Assembly (NCBI RefSeq): GCF_000373625.1
Contig: NZ_KB892000.1
Span: 61,320-125,319 of the forward strand
Origin: Streptomyces sp. LaPpAH-108
GTDB taxonomy: Bacteria > Actinomycetota > Actinomycetes > Streptomycetales > Streptomycetaceae
DNA: 64,000 nucleotides
Direction: 5' to 3'
In this document: piece after piece, positions 1 to 8,558 of the stretch
How positions within the stretch are numbered: the first letter of the stretch is position 1
Layout: each line of letters begins with the position of its first letter
Notes under the pieces: model-generated
What the model saw: the letters and a program-made list of their open reading frames with translations, nothing else
Told to the model about the DNA's origin: nothing
Databases searched by the model: none
Made by a program: the position numbers and the translations under genes

Positions 1-113
1 CCGGGGCCGGGGCCGGGGCCGGGGCCGGGGCCGGGGCCGGGGCCGGGGCCGGGGCCGGGGCCGGGGCCGGGGCCGGGGCCGGGGCTGGGGCTGGGACCGG
101 GGCCGGGGCCGGG
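1..113. repeat. GGGGCC hexanucleotide tandem array
   Basis: Bases 1-84 are 14 perfect copies of CCGGGG. They are followed to about 113 by variant units in which CTGGGG or CTGGGA replaces the unit. The array starts at the window edge, so its true length is unknown. The plus strand carries runs of four G separated by CC, a G-quadruplex-capable pattern. It lies outside any convincing gene, upstream of murA. Confidence 0.9.
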
Positions 114-627
114 GCTGGAACCAAGGGCCGGGGCCGGTGGCCGGAGGCCCGGAGGCCCAGGGGGGGCGGAGGCCCGGAGGCCGGAGACCATGCCTCGGAT
201 CGGGCTCGATCCCGGTCCCGGTCGCGACGACCCCGTCCCGCCCGGCCGCCAGGCCGAGGCCGACGACGCCCGCGACCCGGCCCCGGCTGCCAGGCCGTCG
301 ACGCCCAGACCCCAGCCCAGGCCGCCAGGTCGACGTCCGCACCCCCGCCCGGCCACCAAGCCGACGTCCACACCCCCACCCCGGCCGCCAGGCCGACGGC
401 CCCGCCGCACTCCCCGCCCCCCTGGCCGACCGCCAGGCCGACGACCCTCGCCACCCAGCCGGGCCGCCACGCCAACCCTCCCCGCCCCGCCCCCGGAGGG
501 AACCGCCGTCCAGTAACCCCCCGTACCCACCAGGAAACCGTTCGTGTTGTGACACGGCGGTAGCGGGCTCGGGCTTACGGATGGGGGGTGATCGGCGATT
601 ACCCTGTCTCTCCGGCCCCTGCGCAAA
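114..627. repeat. Degenerate GC-rich repeats, no convincing gene
   Basis: The stretch is low in complexity. Between about 235 and 480 a core resembling GGCCGCCAGGCCGACG recurs roughly seven times (near 243, 283, 320, 349, 382, 428, 461), with spacings of about 30-46 bases. Open frames here encode only Pro/Arg-rich sequence with no recognisable domain, so I call none of them a gene. The last 100 bases, less repetitive, should hold the murA promoter, but I cannot fix -35 and -10 boxes. Confidence 0.5.
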
Positions 628-672
628 GTGATCGGCCGACCCCTGCCCGACACTCATCGGAACGCGAGATAC

Positions 673-2013
673 ATGACCGTCAACGACGATGTCCTGCTTG
701 TCCATGGCGGAACCCCGCTGGAGGGCGAGATCCGTGTCCGCGGTGCGAAGAACCTCGTGCCGAAGGCCATGGTCGCCGCCCTGCTGGGCAGCGAGCCGAG
801 CCGCCTGCGCAACGTCCCGGACATCCGCGACGTACGGGTCGTCCGCGGCCTGCTCCAGCTGCACGGCGTGACGGTCCGTCCGGGCGACGAGCCCGGCGAA
901 CTGGTGCTCGACCCGACCTACGTCGAGAGCGCGAACGTCGCCGACATCGACGCCCACGCCGGTTCCAGCCGCATCCCGATCCTCTTCTGCGGCCCCCTGC
1001 TGCACCGCCTGGGCCACGCCTTCATCCCGGGCCTGGGCGGCTGCGACATCGGCGGCCGGCCGATCGACTTCCACTTCGACGTGCTCCGCCAGTTCGGCGC
1101 GACCATCGAGAAGCGCGCGGACGGCCAGTATCTGGAGGCCCCGCAGCGCCTGCGCGGTACGAAGATCGACCTGCCGTACCCCTCCGTGGGCGCCACCGAG
1201 CAGGTCCTGCTGACGGCCGTGCTGGCCGAGGGCGTCACCGAGCTGTCCAACGCGGCCGTCGAGCCCGAGATCGAGGACCTCATCTGCGTACTGCAGAAGA
1301 TGGGCGCGATCATCGCGATGGACACCGACCGCACCATCCGCATCACCGGTGTGGACAAGCTCGGCGGCTACACCCACCGCGCGCTCCCGGACCGCCTGGA
1401 GGCCGCGTCCTGGGCCTCCGCGGCCCTCGCGACCCACGGCAACATCTACGTGCGCGGCGCCCAGCAGCGCTCGATGATGACGTTCCTGAACACCTACCGC
1501 AAGGTCGGCGGCGCGTTCGAGATCGACGACGAGGGCATCCGCTTCTGGCACCCGGGCGGCCAGCTGAAGTCCATCGCGCTGGAGACGGACGTCCACCCCG
1601 GCTTCCAGACCGACTGGCAGCAGCCGCTGGTGGTGGCGCTGACCCAGGCCACCGGCCTGTCGATCATCCACGAGACGGTCTACGAGTCCCGCCTCGGCTT
1701 CACCTCCGCGCTCAATCAGATGGGCGCGCACATCCAGCTCTACCGCGAGTGCCTGGGCGGCTCGAACTGCCGCTTCGGCGCGCGCAACTTCCTCCACTCG
1801 GCGGTCGTCTCCGGCCCCACCAAGCTCCAGGGCGCCGACCTGGTCATCCCCGACCTGCGCGGCGGTTTCTCCTACCTCATCGCGGCCCTGGCCGCCGAGG
1901 GCACCTCCCGCGTCCACGGCATCGACCTCATCAACCGAGGCTACGAAAACTTCATGGACAAGCTCGTCGAGCTGGGAGCGAAGGTAGAACTCCCCGGCAA
2001 GGCCCTGAGCTGA
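673..2013 (+). CDS. murA: UDP-N-acetylglucosamine 1-carboxyvinyltransferase
   Basis: This 446-residue enzyme transfers enolpyruvate from PEP to UDP-GlcNAc, the first committed step of cytoplasmic peptidoglycan precursor synthesis. It is full length with the EPSP-synthase/MurA fold. The active-site loop reads GGCDIGGRPIDFH, with Cys124 at the position targeted by fosfomycin, so the enzyme is predicted to be fosfomycin-sensitive, unlike mycobacterial MurA where this residue is Asp. RGAKN near residue 24 carries the substrate-binding Lys, and NRGYE near the C-terminus the Arg that closes on PEP. I prefer ATG 673 (MTVNDDVLL) over the in-frame GTG at 628 because the fold begins directly after it. 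The gene converges on hup. Streptomycetes usually carry a second murA elsewhere. Confidence 0.93.
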   Translation: MTVNDDVLLVHGGTPLEGEIRVRGAKNLVPKAMVAALLGSEPSRLRNVPDIRDVRVVRGLLQLHGVTVRPGDEPGELVLDPTYVESANVADIDAHAGSSRIPILFCGPLLHRLGHAFIPGLGGCDIGGRPIDFHFDVLRQFGATIEKRADGQYLEAPQRLRGTKIDLPYPSVGATEQVLLTAVLAEGVTELSNAAVEPEIEDLICVLQKMGAIIAMDTDRTIRITGVDKLGGYTHRALPDRLEAASWASAALATHGNIYVRGAQQRSMMTFLNTYRKVGGAFEIDDEGIRFWHPGGQLKSIALETDVHPGFQTDWQQPLVVALTQATGLSIIHETVYESRLGFTSALNQMGAHIQLYRECLGGSNCRFGARNFLHSAVVSGPTKLQGADLVIPDLRGGFSYLIAALAAEGTSRVHGIDLINRGYENFMDKLVELGAKVELPGKALS

Positions 2014-2020
2014 TCCCAGG

Positions 2021-2079
2021 CCAATGGCCTCAAACGCCGGCCGGCATCTTTCAGCCCGGCCGGCGTTTGAGGCCATTGG
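2021..2079. terminator. 24-bp perfect inverted repeat after murA
   Basis: Arms 2021-2044 and 2056-2079 are perfect 24-base complements around an 11-base loop, starting 7 bases after the murA stop. The arm contains CCTCAAACGCCGG, the core of an element recurring near 23.52 kb and, from general knowledge, scattered between Streptomyces genes. It is likely a terminator built from a dispersed repeat. Confidence 0.8.
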
Positions 2080-2092
2080 TGAGAACAACCAC

Positions 2093-2138
2093 GATGGGGC
2101 GGCACCCGAATCAATCCGGGTACCGCCCCATCGGCGCT
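2093..2138 (+). terminator. Rho-independent-type terminator between murA and hup
   Basis: A 16-base stem (2093-2108 with 2117-2132, one mismatch) has an 8-base loop and is followed on the plus strand by GGCGCTTTTTA. The T-run points to plus-strand termination for murA. The stem could also stop hup transcripts arriving from the other side. Confidence 0.8.
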
Positions 2139-2211
2139 TTTTACGGCTCTACAGCCAAGACACCCATCTCCACACCCCGTCATCCACGGACCGGAGAGAC
2201 AGATGGCAAGG

Positions 2212-2493
2212 TCACTTGCCCTTGGCGGCTTCCTTGAGCTTCGAGCCCGCCGACACCTTCACGCTGAAGCCGGCCGGGATGTTGATGGGCTCACCGGTCT
2301 GCGGGTTGCGCGCGGTACGAGCGGCACGGTGGGTGCGCTCGAAGGTCAGGAAGCCGGGGATGGTGACCTTCTCGTCGCCCTTGGAGACGATGTCGCCGAC
2401 GACCTCGGCGAACGCGGCCAGCACGGCGTCGGCGTCCTTGCGGGTCACCTCGGCGCGGTCGGCCAGCGCGGCCACCAGCTCACTGCGGTTCAT
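2212..2493 (-). CDS. hupA: HU-family nucleoid DNA-binding protein (HupA type)
   Basis: This 93-residue HU protein binds and bends DNA as a dimer and compacts the nucleoid. It starts MNRSELVAALADRAEV, has the beta-arm region with RNPQTGEPI and ends in a short Lys-rich stretch (KLKEAAKGK). The size matches the short HU of streptomycetes, not the long HupS form with an H1-like Lys/Ala tail. ATG 2493 is chosen because GGGAG lies about 8 bases upstream and the HU fold begins at this Met; the open frame continues upstream to 2643 but encodes nothing HU-like. It converges on murA, and its own promoter should lie in 2494-2744. Confidence 0.95.
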   Translation of the reverse strand: MNRSELVAALADRAEVTRKDADAVLAAFAEVVGDIVSKGDEKVTIPGFLTFERTHRAARTARNPQTGEPINIPAGFSVKVSAGSKLKEAAKGK

Positions 2494-2744
2494 GTTGTTA
2501 CTCCCGTGTTCTTCTTGCCATTGAGGCGTGAGGTGAGATCGATGCCGATGCGCTCGCGCCCAGGGACGCATCCTGCCCCTACCTGCGGCGGGAAAGCCAA
2601 TCCGGCACCCGCAGGGAGTCAGGAGAGCACCCAGGGGTGTCACGCGGACACGCCTGCCCGGCCGTCACCCTAGAGGGCGCCGGGCAAAGGACTTCCCACG
2701 ACTCGCCGTGCGAGGGCCGTGTCGATCATCACAGCCCCCGCACC

Positions 2745-4175
2745 CTACGGTACCTGCGGTGACGCCGACGCCCCGGCGGCCTTGGCCGCCTCGCGCACCG
2801 CTCCGGCGACCGCGCCCGCGACCTTGTCGTTGAAGACGCTGGGCACGATGTAGTTGGGGTTCAGCTCGTCCTCGGTGACGACGTTCGCCAGCGCGTGCGC
2901 GGCGGCGAGCATCATCTCCGTGTTGACGGTACGGGACTGGGCGTCCAGGAGCCCGCGGAAGACACCCGGAAAGACCAGCACGTTGTTGATCTGGTTCGGG
3001 AAGTCCGAGCGGCCCGTGGCCACCACGGCGGCCGTCTGGCGGGCCACCGCCGGGTCCACCTCGGGGTCGGGGTTCGCGAGCGCGAACACGATCGCGCCGT
3101 CCGCCATGGCGGCCACGTCGTCGCCGTCCAGGACGTTCGGAGCGGAGACGCCGATGAAGACGTCCGCGCCGCGCACGGCCTCCTTCAGGGTGCCGGTCAG
3201 GCCCTCGGGGTTGGTGTTGTCCGCGATCCAGCGCAGCGCGGAACCGGCCGGGGCGTCCACCAGGTCCTCGCGGCCCGCGTGCACGACACCGTTGATGTCG
3301 GCGACGACCGCGTTCTTCACCCCGGCGGCGAGCAGCAGCTTGAGAATGGCCGTACCGGCCGCGCCCGCGCCGGACATGACGACCCGGATGCTCTCCATGG
3401 AGCGGCCGGTGACGCGCAGCGCGTTGGTGAGCGCGGCGAGCACGACGATCGCGGTGCCGTGCTGGTCGTCGTGGAAGACGGGGATGTCCAGGGCCTCGCG
3501 CAGCCGGGCCTCGATCTCGAAGCAGCGGGGCGCCGAGATGTCCTCCAGGTTGATGCCCGCGAAGCCGGGGGCGATGGCCTTGACGATCTCCACGATGGCG
3601 TCGCTGTCCTGGGTGTCCAGGCAGATCGGCCAGGCGTCGATGCCCGCGAAGCGCTTGAACAGGGCGGCCTTGCCCTCCATGACGGGCAGCGCGGCCTTGG
3701 GGCCGATGTTGCCCAGGCCAAGGACGGCGGAGCCGTCCGTCACGACCGCAACCGAGTTGCGCTTGATGGTGAGGCGGCGGGCGTCCTCGGGGTTCTGCGC
3801 GATGGCCATGCAGACGCGCGCCACACCGGGCGTGTAGACCATGGAGAGGTCGTCACGGTTGCGGATGGGGTGCTTGGACTGCATCTCGATCTTGCCGCCG
3901 AGGTGCATCAGGAACGTACGGTCCGAGACCTTGCCGAGGGTGACGCCCTCGATGGTGCGCAGCTGCTCGACGATCTGCTCGGCGTGCGCGGTGGAGCTCG
4001 CGGCGATGGTGACGTCGATCCGGAGCTTCTCGTGCCCCGAGGCGGTGACGTCGAGGCCGGTGACCGAGCCTCCGGAGGACTCCACGGCGGTGGTGAGCTG
4101 CGATACGGCCGTTCCGCTCGCGGGCACCTCCAACCGGATGGTCATCGAGTAGGAGACGCTGGGCGCCGTTGCCAT
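2745..4175 (-). CDS. NAD-dependent malic enzyme with N-terminal ACT-like domain
   Basis: This 476-residue enzyme decarboxylates malate oxidatively to pyruvate. An N-terminal segment of about 85 residues has the alternating beta/alpha pattern of an ACT domain, suggesting effector control. The catalytic core follows, with YTPGVA, the metal/substrate segment VFHDDQHGTAIV, and a Rossmann motif GAGAAGTAI before the conserved NPDPEVDP and DFPNQINN segments. From memory the S. coelicolor orthologue SCO2951 uses NAD, while NADP activity belongs to another gene; cofactor choice cannot be read here with certainty. ATG 4175 has GAGGAAG about 6 bases upstream. It sits between helD and hup on the same strand, with a hairpin upstream that isolates it from helD. 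Confidence 0.93.
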   Translation of the reverse strand: MATAPSVSYSMTIRLEVPASGTAVSQLTTAVESSGGSVTGLDVTASGHEKLRIDVTIAASSTAHAEQIVEQLRTIEGVTLGKVSDRTFLMHLGGKIEMQSKHPIRNRDDLSMVYTPGVARVCMAIAQNPEDARRLTIKRNSVAVVTDGSAVLGLGNIGPKAALPVMEGKAALFKRFAGIDAWPICLDTQDSDAIVEIVKAIAPGFAGINLEDISAPRCFEIEARLREALDIPVFHDDQHGTAIVVLAALTNALRVTGRSMESIRVVMSGAGAAGTAILKLLLAAGVKNAVVADINGVVHAGREDLVDAPAGSALRWIADNTNPEGLTGTLKEAVRGADVFIGVSAPNVLDGDDVAAMADGAIVFALANPDPEVDPAVARQTAAVVATGRSDFPNQINNVLVFPGVFRGLLDAQSRTVNTEMMLAAAHALANVVTEDELNPNYIVPSVFNDKVAGAVAGAVREAAKAAGASASPQVP

Positions 4176-4287
4176 GGCCGACTTCCTCTGCTTTCACCGT
4201 GTCGCGTGTTGTGCCGTCCGATCGTCGCACCTACCGACGGGTACGTGGTAGTCGCCCCCGGTTGCGGACATTGTGTTCTCCAAGACA

Positions 4288-4318
4288 AGAGGCCCACGTC
4301 ACAGGGACGTGGGCCTCT
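4288..4318 (-). terminator. Hairpin downstream of the helD-like gene
   Basis: The perfect stem AGAGGCCCACGTC (4288-4300) pairs with 4306-4318 across a 5-base loop, about 180 bases after the helicase stop and upstream of the malic enzyme start. It probably ends the helicase transcript. Confidence 0.75.
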
Positions 4319-4500
4319 CGCTCACTTTCATGACACCGACCCGCCATGCTCGCCTCGCGGCAAGTGGTCGCTCGTAGCGACGAAGGTTGGGCCCGGGGGC
4401 TTGGATCGAGCCGGTGTCACGACAAGGCTAACAAACAGGTGCCGAGGGGCATTCCCGTGTCCACACGGCTCGCCGGAATCAGCCGTGCGGCGGGTCGGGA

Positions 4501-6816
4501 TCAGTCGCGCAGCAGGTCCGGCACCCCGGCCGCGTCCGGCACGTCCCGCTCGCCGGAGACCACCGTGAGCTGCTGGGTGGCGCGGGTGAGCGCGACGTAG
4601 AGCACCCGCAGGCCCGCCGGGGACTCGTCGGCGATCTCGGCCGGGGAGACGACGACCGTCGCGTCGTACTCCAGGCCCTTGGCCTCCAGGCTGCCGAGGG
4701 CCACCACGCGGTCGCCGAGCCCGGCCAGCCAGCGGCGGGCCTCCTCGCGGCGGTTCATGGCGACGACGACGCCGACCGTGCCGTCGACCAGGCCGAGGAG
4801 GCGTTCGGCCTCCTCGCGGACGGTGGTGCCCAGCGCCTGGTCCACGACGCGGAAGCGGGGTTCGACGCCGGTGGAGCGTACGGCGGAGGGGGGCTCGGCG
4901 CCGGGCATGGCGAGGGCGAGGACCCTGGAGGCCAGCTCGGCGATCTCGGAGGGGTTGCGGTAGTTGACGGTCAGCTCGAAGCGGCGGCGGGGGCGGCTGC
5001 CCAGGGCCTCGTCGCGGGCTTCTGCCGCCTCGTCCGGGTCGGACCAGGAGGACTGGGCGGGGTCGCCGACGACCGTCCAGGTGGCGTGCCGGCCGCGGCG
5101 GCCGACCATGCGCCACTGCATGGGGGTGAGGTCCTGGGCCTCGTCCACGATGACGTGGGCGTACTCGGTGCGCTCCTGGGCGAGCCGTTCGGCGCGCTCG
5201 CGCTGGGTCTCCTCGCGCACCGGCATCAGCTCCTCCAGGCCGGTGAGGTGCGCCAGGGGGTCCAGTTCGCGCTTCTTGCGGGGGCGGGTGGGGGCGCCGA
5301 GGATCGCCTGGAGTTCGTCCAGGAGGGCGATGTCGTGCACGGAGTACCCGTCGCGCTTGAGCGAGCGGGCGACCTTGCGGACCTCGCCGGGGTTGAACAC
5401 GCGGCGCGACCAGCGGCCCAGGCGCTTCTCGTCGGCCATGGCGGTCAGGACGCCCTTGGGGGTCAGCTCGGGCCACCAGGCGTCCAGGAAGGCGAGGAAG
5501 GAGTCCTCACCGGTCACGTCGTCGTCGAAGGAGGCGCGCAGTTCGGCGGCCAGTTCGGGGTCGGTGTGCCGTCCCGCCGCGCCGGACTTGGCCCACAACG
5601 CGTCCAGGAGGAGTTTGCGGGCACGCGGGCGGAGCAGGTTGACCGGTGCGGTGCCGCTGAGCGCGGTGCGGCGGACGTGCTCCAGTTCCCCGGCCTCCAG
5701 TTCGAGGCGGCGGCCGAAGGCGACCACGCGGAGCCGGTCGGGCGGGATGCTGCCCGGGGTGCCGAGTTCGAGGGCGCCGCGCGCGGCCTTCCGCAGCACC
5801 TTGAGCATCCGGTACGAGCCCTTGGCGCGGGCGACGGCCGGGGTGTCGTGGAGCGTGGCCTCGACACCGTCGACCAGGGAGCCCAGCGCGCGGATGGCGA
5901 CCTGGCCCTCCTCGCCTAGCGAGGGCAGCACGCCCTCGGTGTAGGCCACGAGCAGCGGGGTGGGCGAGACGATGAGGATGCCGCCCGCGTAGCGTCTGCG
6001 GTCCTGGTAGAGCAGATAGGCCGCGCGGTGCAGGGCGACGGCGGTCTTGCCGGTGCCGGGTCCGCCCTCGACGTAGGTGACGGAGTTGGCGGGGGCGCGG
6101 ATGACCAGGTCCTGTTCGGCCTGGATGGAGGAGACGATGTCCCGCATGGTGTGCCCGCGCGCCTGACCGAGGGCGGCCATCAGGGCGCCGTCGCCGATGA
6201 CCGCCAGCTCGTGGCCGTCCAGGCTCGCCGTCAGCTCGGGGCGCATGAGGTCGTCCTCGACGCCGAGGACGCGGCGGTTGCGGGAGCGGATGACCCGGCG
6301 GCGTACGACGCGGCCGGGGTCGACCGGGGTGGAGCGGTAGAAGGGCGCGGCGGCGGGCGCCCGCCAGTCGATGACGAGCGGGGAGTAGTCCTCGTCGAGC
6401 ACGCCGATGCGCCCGATGTGCAGGGTCTCGGCGATGTCGGCGGTGTTGTCGGGGCGTACGGCGCCCTCGGCGGGCTCGACGGCGGTGTAGGCGCCGTCGG
6501 GGCCCTTCTTGCCGTCCTTGCCCTGGAGCAGGTCGATCCGGCCGAACAGGAAGTCCTCGAACTCGTTGTTCAGCCGGTTCAGATGGATGCCCGCCCGGAA
6601 GACCTGCGCGTCCCGCTCGGCCAGCGCGCCGGGTGTGCCCACCTGGCCGCGCTGGGCCGCGTCGTGCATCAGGAACTCGGCCTCGTGGATCTTCTCCTCG
6701 AGCCGCCGGTACACCCGGTCCAGGTGTTCCTGTTCGACGCGGATCTCTCGGTCACGTGCGGAATCGTGTGCGTCGTGTACCGAGCCGACCGCGGACTGCT
6801 GAACCTGAGCGGCCAC
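4501..6816 (-). CDS. HelD-like UvrD-family helicase (RNA polymerase recycling factor)
   Basis: The 771-residue protein is a superfamily 1 ATPase of the HelD group, which binds RNA polymerase, enters its channels and releases it from stalled complexes. Residues about 20-90 form a charged coiled-coil arm typical of HelD. Walker A is GGPGTGKT at 251-258, Walker B/motif II is VDEAQD, and NYRNPSEI and YVALTRATQQL mark later SF1 motifs. Relatives (HelR) protect RNA polymerase from rifamycins in some streptomycetes; I see no obvious rifamycin-associated element upstream. GTG 6816 has AAGGGGG just upstream. It follows rsuA on the same strand after about 75 bases and could share the sigU-rsuA transcript. 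Confidence 0.88.
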   Translation of the reverse strand: MAAQVQQSAVGSVHDAHDSARDREIRVEQEHLDRVYRRLEEKIHEAEFLMHDAAQRGQVGTPGALAERDAQVFRAGIHLNRLNNEFEDFLFGRIDLLQGKDGKKGPDGAYTAVEPAEGAVRPDNTADIAETLHIGRIGVLDEDYSPLVIDWRAPAAAPFYRSTPVDPGRVVRRRVIRSRNRRVLGVEDDLMRPELTASLDGHELAVIGDGALMAALGQARGHTMRDIVSSIQAEQDLVIRAPANSVTYVEGGPGTGKTAVALHRAAYLLYQDRRRYAGGILIVSPTPLLVAYTEGVLPSLGEEGQVAIRALGSLVDGVEATLHDTPAVARAKGSYRMLKVLRKAARGALELGTPGSIPPDRLRVVAFGRRLELEAGELEHVRRTALSGTAPVNLLRPRARKLLLDALWAKSGAAGRHTDPELAAELRASFDDDVTGEDSFLAFLDAWWPELTPKGVLTAMADEKRLGRWSRRVFNPGEVRKVARSLKRDGYSVHDIALLDELQAILGAPTRPRKKRELDPLAHLTGLEELMPVREETQRERAERLAQERTEYAHVIVDEAQDLTPMQWRMVGRRGRHATWTVVGDPAQSSWSDPDEAAEARDEALGSRPRRRFELTVNYRNPSEIAELASRVLALAMPGAEPPSAVRSTGVEPRFRVVDQALGTTVREEAERLLGLVDGTVGVVVAMNRREEARRWLAGLGDRVVALGSLEAKGLEYDATVVVSPAEIADESPAGLRVLYVALTRATQQLTVVSGERDVPDAAGVPDLLRD

Positions 6817-6892
6817 CGGGCCCCCTTCTGACGTGCTGGGCAGCCGTCAACCGTACGCGAAGAGGGCCCGTCAGGGCTACGTGGCGGCTCGG

Positions 6893-7705
6893 TCAGGCCT
6901 TCACCTGGACCAGTTCCTTCCCGTCCAGGGTGGACACCACGAAGTGGTCGATGTCGCCGGGCTTGAGCGCGGTGCCGCCGCCGATGTACAGCGGGTTGCG
7001 GGCCTGCTCGGTCTTGGCGTCCGGGTTGCCGTACCCCCATTTGCCGACGGTCCAGGTGCCGAGCGTCTGGCGCTCGCCGTTGGTGCCGACGGCGATCAGG
7101 GAGCAGGTGAGCGGACCCTTGACGTTCTTCAGCTCCATGACCGTGTCGGTGCCCCAGTCCTTGCCCGCCATCGCGATGGTGGCGGAGACGCCGGTGCCGG
7201 AGTCGGTGCCGGAGACCTTGTGGGACAGCTGGGCGAAGTGGTCCTTGGCGGTCGCGGCGAGCGGGGTCGCGGTCTGGGTGGTGCCCGAGTTCGACACGGC
7301 CATGACGCCGACGGGTGCCGCGACGATGAGCGCTGCCGCGGCGGCGATCATGTAGAAGCTCTTGCGGCGCTTGCGAGCGCGGCGCTCGGCGACCTCGTCG
7401 ACCATGCGCTCGACGATGCGCGGGCTCGGCCGGGCGGACAGCGACTCCCCGATCGCGGGGGTGCTTCCGGTGCCGGGCAGGTCCGCGAGCGCGGCCAGCA
7501 TCGGCTCCATTCCGGCGAGTTCGTCCAGCTGCTGGGCGCACCACTCGCAGCCCGCCAGATGGGTCTCGAAAGCCGTCGCCTCGGTGTCGTCGAGAATTCC
7601 GAGGGCGTAGGCGCCGACGGTCTCGTGCTCGTTCGGCACCGGAGATCCCTGCATGGGGCCAGACATACCCGTACCGCTCGCTCCGAATCCCCCGTACACA
7701 CTCAT
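6893..7705 (-). CDS. rsuA: Zinc-containing transmembrane anti-sigma factor (RsuA-like)
   Basis: This 270-residue protein should hold its partner ECF sigma factor inactive at the membrane. The cytoplasmic part has the ZAS signature H-x3-C-x2-C (His49, Cys53, Cys56). A single membrane span lies at about 117-137, followed by an extracytoplasmic domain of about 130 residues that would sense the signal or be cut. Its ATG overlaps the TGA of the sigma gene by one base (TGATG), indicating translational coupling and stoichiometric synthesis. Much longer in-frame readings upstream are just the sigma gene in another frame. The name comes from remembered synteny with S. coelicolor sigU (SCO2954) and its neighbour; the anti-sigma assignment itself is firm. 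Confidence 0.88.
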   Translation of the reverse strand: MSVYGGFGASGTGMSGPMQGSPVPNEHETVGAYALGILDDTEATAFETHLAGCEWCAQQLDELAGMEPMLAALADLPGTGSTPAIGESLSARPSPRIVERMVDEVAERRARKRRKSFYMIAAAAALIVAAPVGVMAVSNSGTTQTATPLAATAKDHFAQLSHKVSGTDSGTGVSATIAMAGKDWGTDTVMELKNVKGPLTCSLIAVGTNGERQTLGTWTVGKWGYGNPDAKTEQARNPLYIGGGTALKPGDIDHFVVSTLDGKELVQVKA

Positions 7706-8283
7706 CACGCCGTCACCCCCCGCTCCTCCAGCGCCAGCTTCATCGACCGCAGGGCGTAGAAGACCCGGGAGCGGACCGTACCGCTGGGTATCCCCAGGGT
7801 CTGGGCCGCCTCGTTGACGGTACGCCCCTTGAAGTAGGTCTCGACGAGGACCTCCCGGTGGGCCGGGGTCAGGTCGTCGAGCGCGTCCGTCAGCGTCATC
7901 AGCCACAGCGCCTTGTCGATCTCGTCCTCCGCGGGGATGACCTCCAGCGGCGACGGATCGACCTCCTGCGGCCGGGCCTGCCGACTGCGGTGGCCGTCGA
8001 TGACGATGCGCCGGGCGACCGTCACCAGCCAGGGGCGTACCGAACCGGTCGCCCGATTGAGCTGACCGGCGTTCTTCCAGGCACGGATGAGTGTTTCCTG
8101 CACCACGTCCTCGGCTCGCTGCCGGTCTCCGGCGACCAGTCTGAGGACATACGCAAGGAGGGGTCCGGCGTGCTCGCGGTACAGAGCACGCATCAGCTCC
8201 TCATCGGGTTCCGAGGGCTGCGAGGACATGCGATGTCGGGCCCTCGATCCACTTTCATTGGCCACGGCCGCATCCTTGCGCAC
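7705..8283 (-). CDS. sigU: ECF RNA polymerase sigma factor (SigU-like)
   Basis: This 192-residue extracytoplasmic-function sigma factor has region 2 (DEELMRALYREH ... AEDVVQETLIRAW, with RPWLVTVARRI) and region 4 with the helix-turn-helix around VNEAAQTLGIPSGTVRSRV. It lacks region 3, as usual for ECF factors. I choose GTG 8283 because GGAGG lies 5 bases upstream; the open frame continues to 8454 but without sigma homology. It is coupled to its anti-sigma gene by a one-base overlap. In S. coelicolor, activation of sigma U alters secretion and delays development (recalled knowledge). Autoregulation is likely; a possible ECF promoter lies at 8391-8419. Confidence 0.88.
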   Translation of the reverse strand: MRKDAAVANESGSRARHRMSSQPSEPDEELMRALYREHAGPLLAYVLRLVAGDRQRAEDVVQETLIRAWKNAGQLNRATGSVRPWLVTVARRIVIDGHRSRQARPQEVDPSPLEVIPAEDEIDKALWLMTLTDALDDLTPAHREVLVETYFKGRTVNEAAQTLGIPSGTVRSRVFYALRSMKLALEERGVTA

Positions 8284-8390
8284 GCCCACCTCCGGTGTCC
8301 GGGGCTTCTCCCCGTCGGTCGCTCGCCCACACGTACGCGGCACAGGGCCGGAATGTTCAAGGGGAGTTGGCGGTTTTCCCGGGGGTGACG

Positions 8391-8419
8391 TGACGAGCGG
8401 GACATGCGCACACATTCCC
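8391..8419 (-). promoter_or_regulatory. Possible ECF-type promoter upstream of sigU
   Basis: On the minus strand GGGAAT (8419-8414) is followed after 18 bases by CGTCA (8395-8391). This spacing and base composition resemble ECF promoters (GGAAC/T -35 with CGT-like -10). It lies about 110 bases before the sigU start, consistent with autoregulation, but it is a pattern match only. Confidence 0.3.
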
Positions 8420-8558
8420 CCCGCTCGTTCTTTACATTTCCGACACGCCGTCAAGATCGGCTTGGCTGCCCGTGCTTGGCCAGAGGCAAACGCGGTGTAA
8501 CGGATCTCACAGGGGGGCGAGTTCGGGCGCGTCCCGGCACAACTCCCTTACCGGACAC

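Noticed and set aside
137..631. Pro/Arg-rich frames in the left repeat region
   Set aside because: Low complexity, no ribosome binding site, no domain, several competing frames of equal quality.
6817..6892. Rifamycin-associated element before the helD-like gene
   Set aside because: I looked for the expected inverted GGGGCTTGC-type repeat and did not find a convincing match in this gap.
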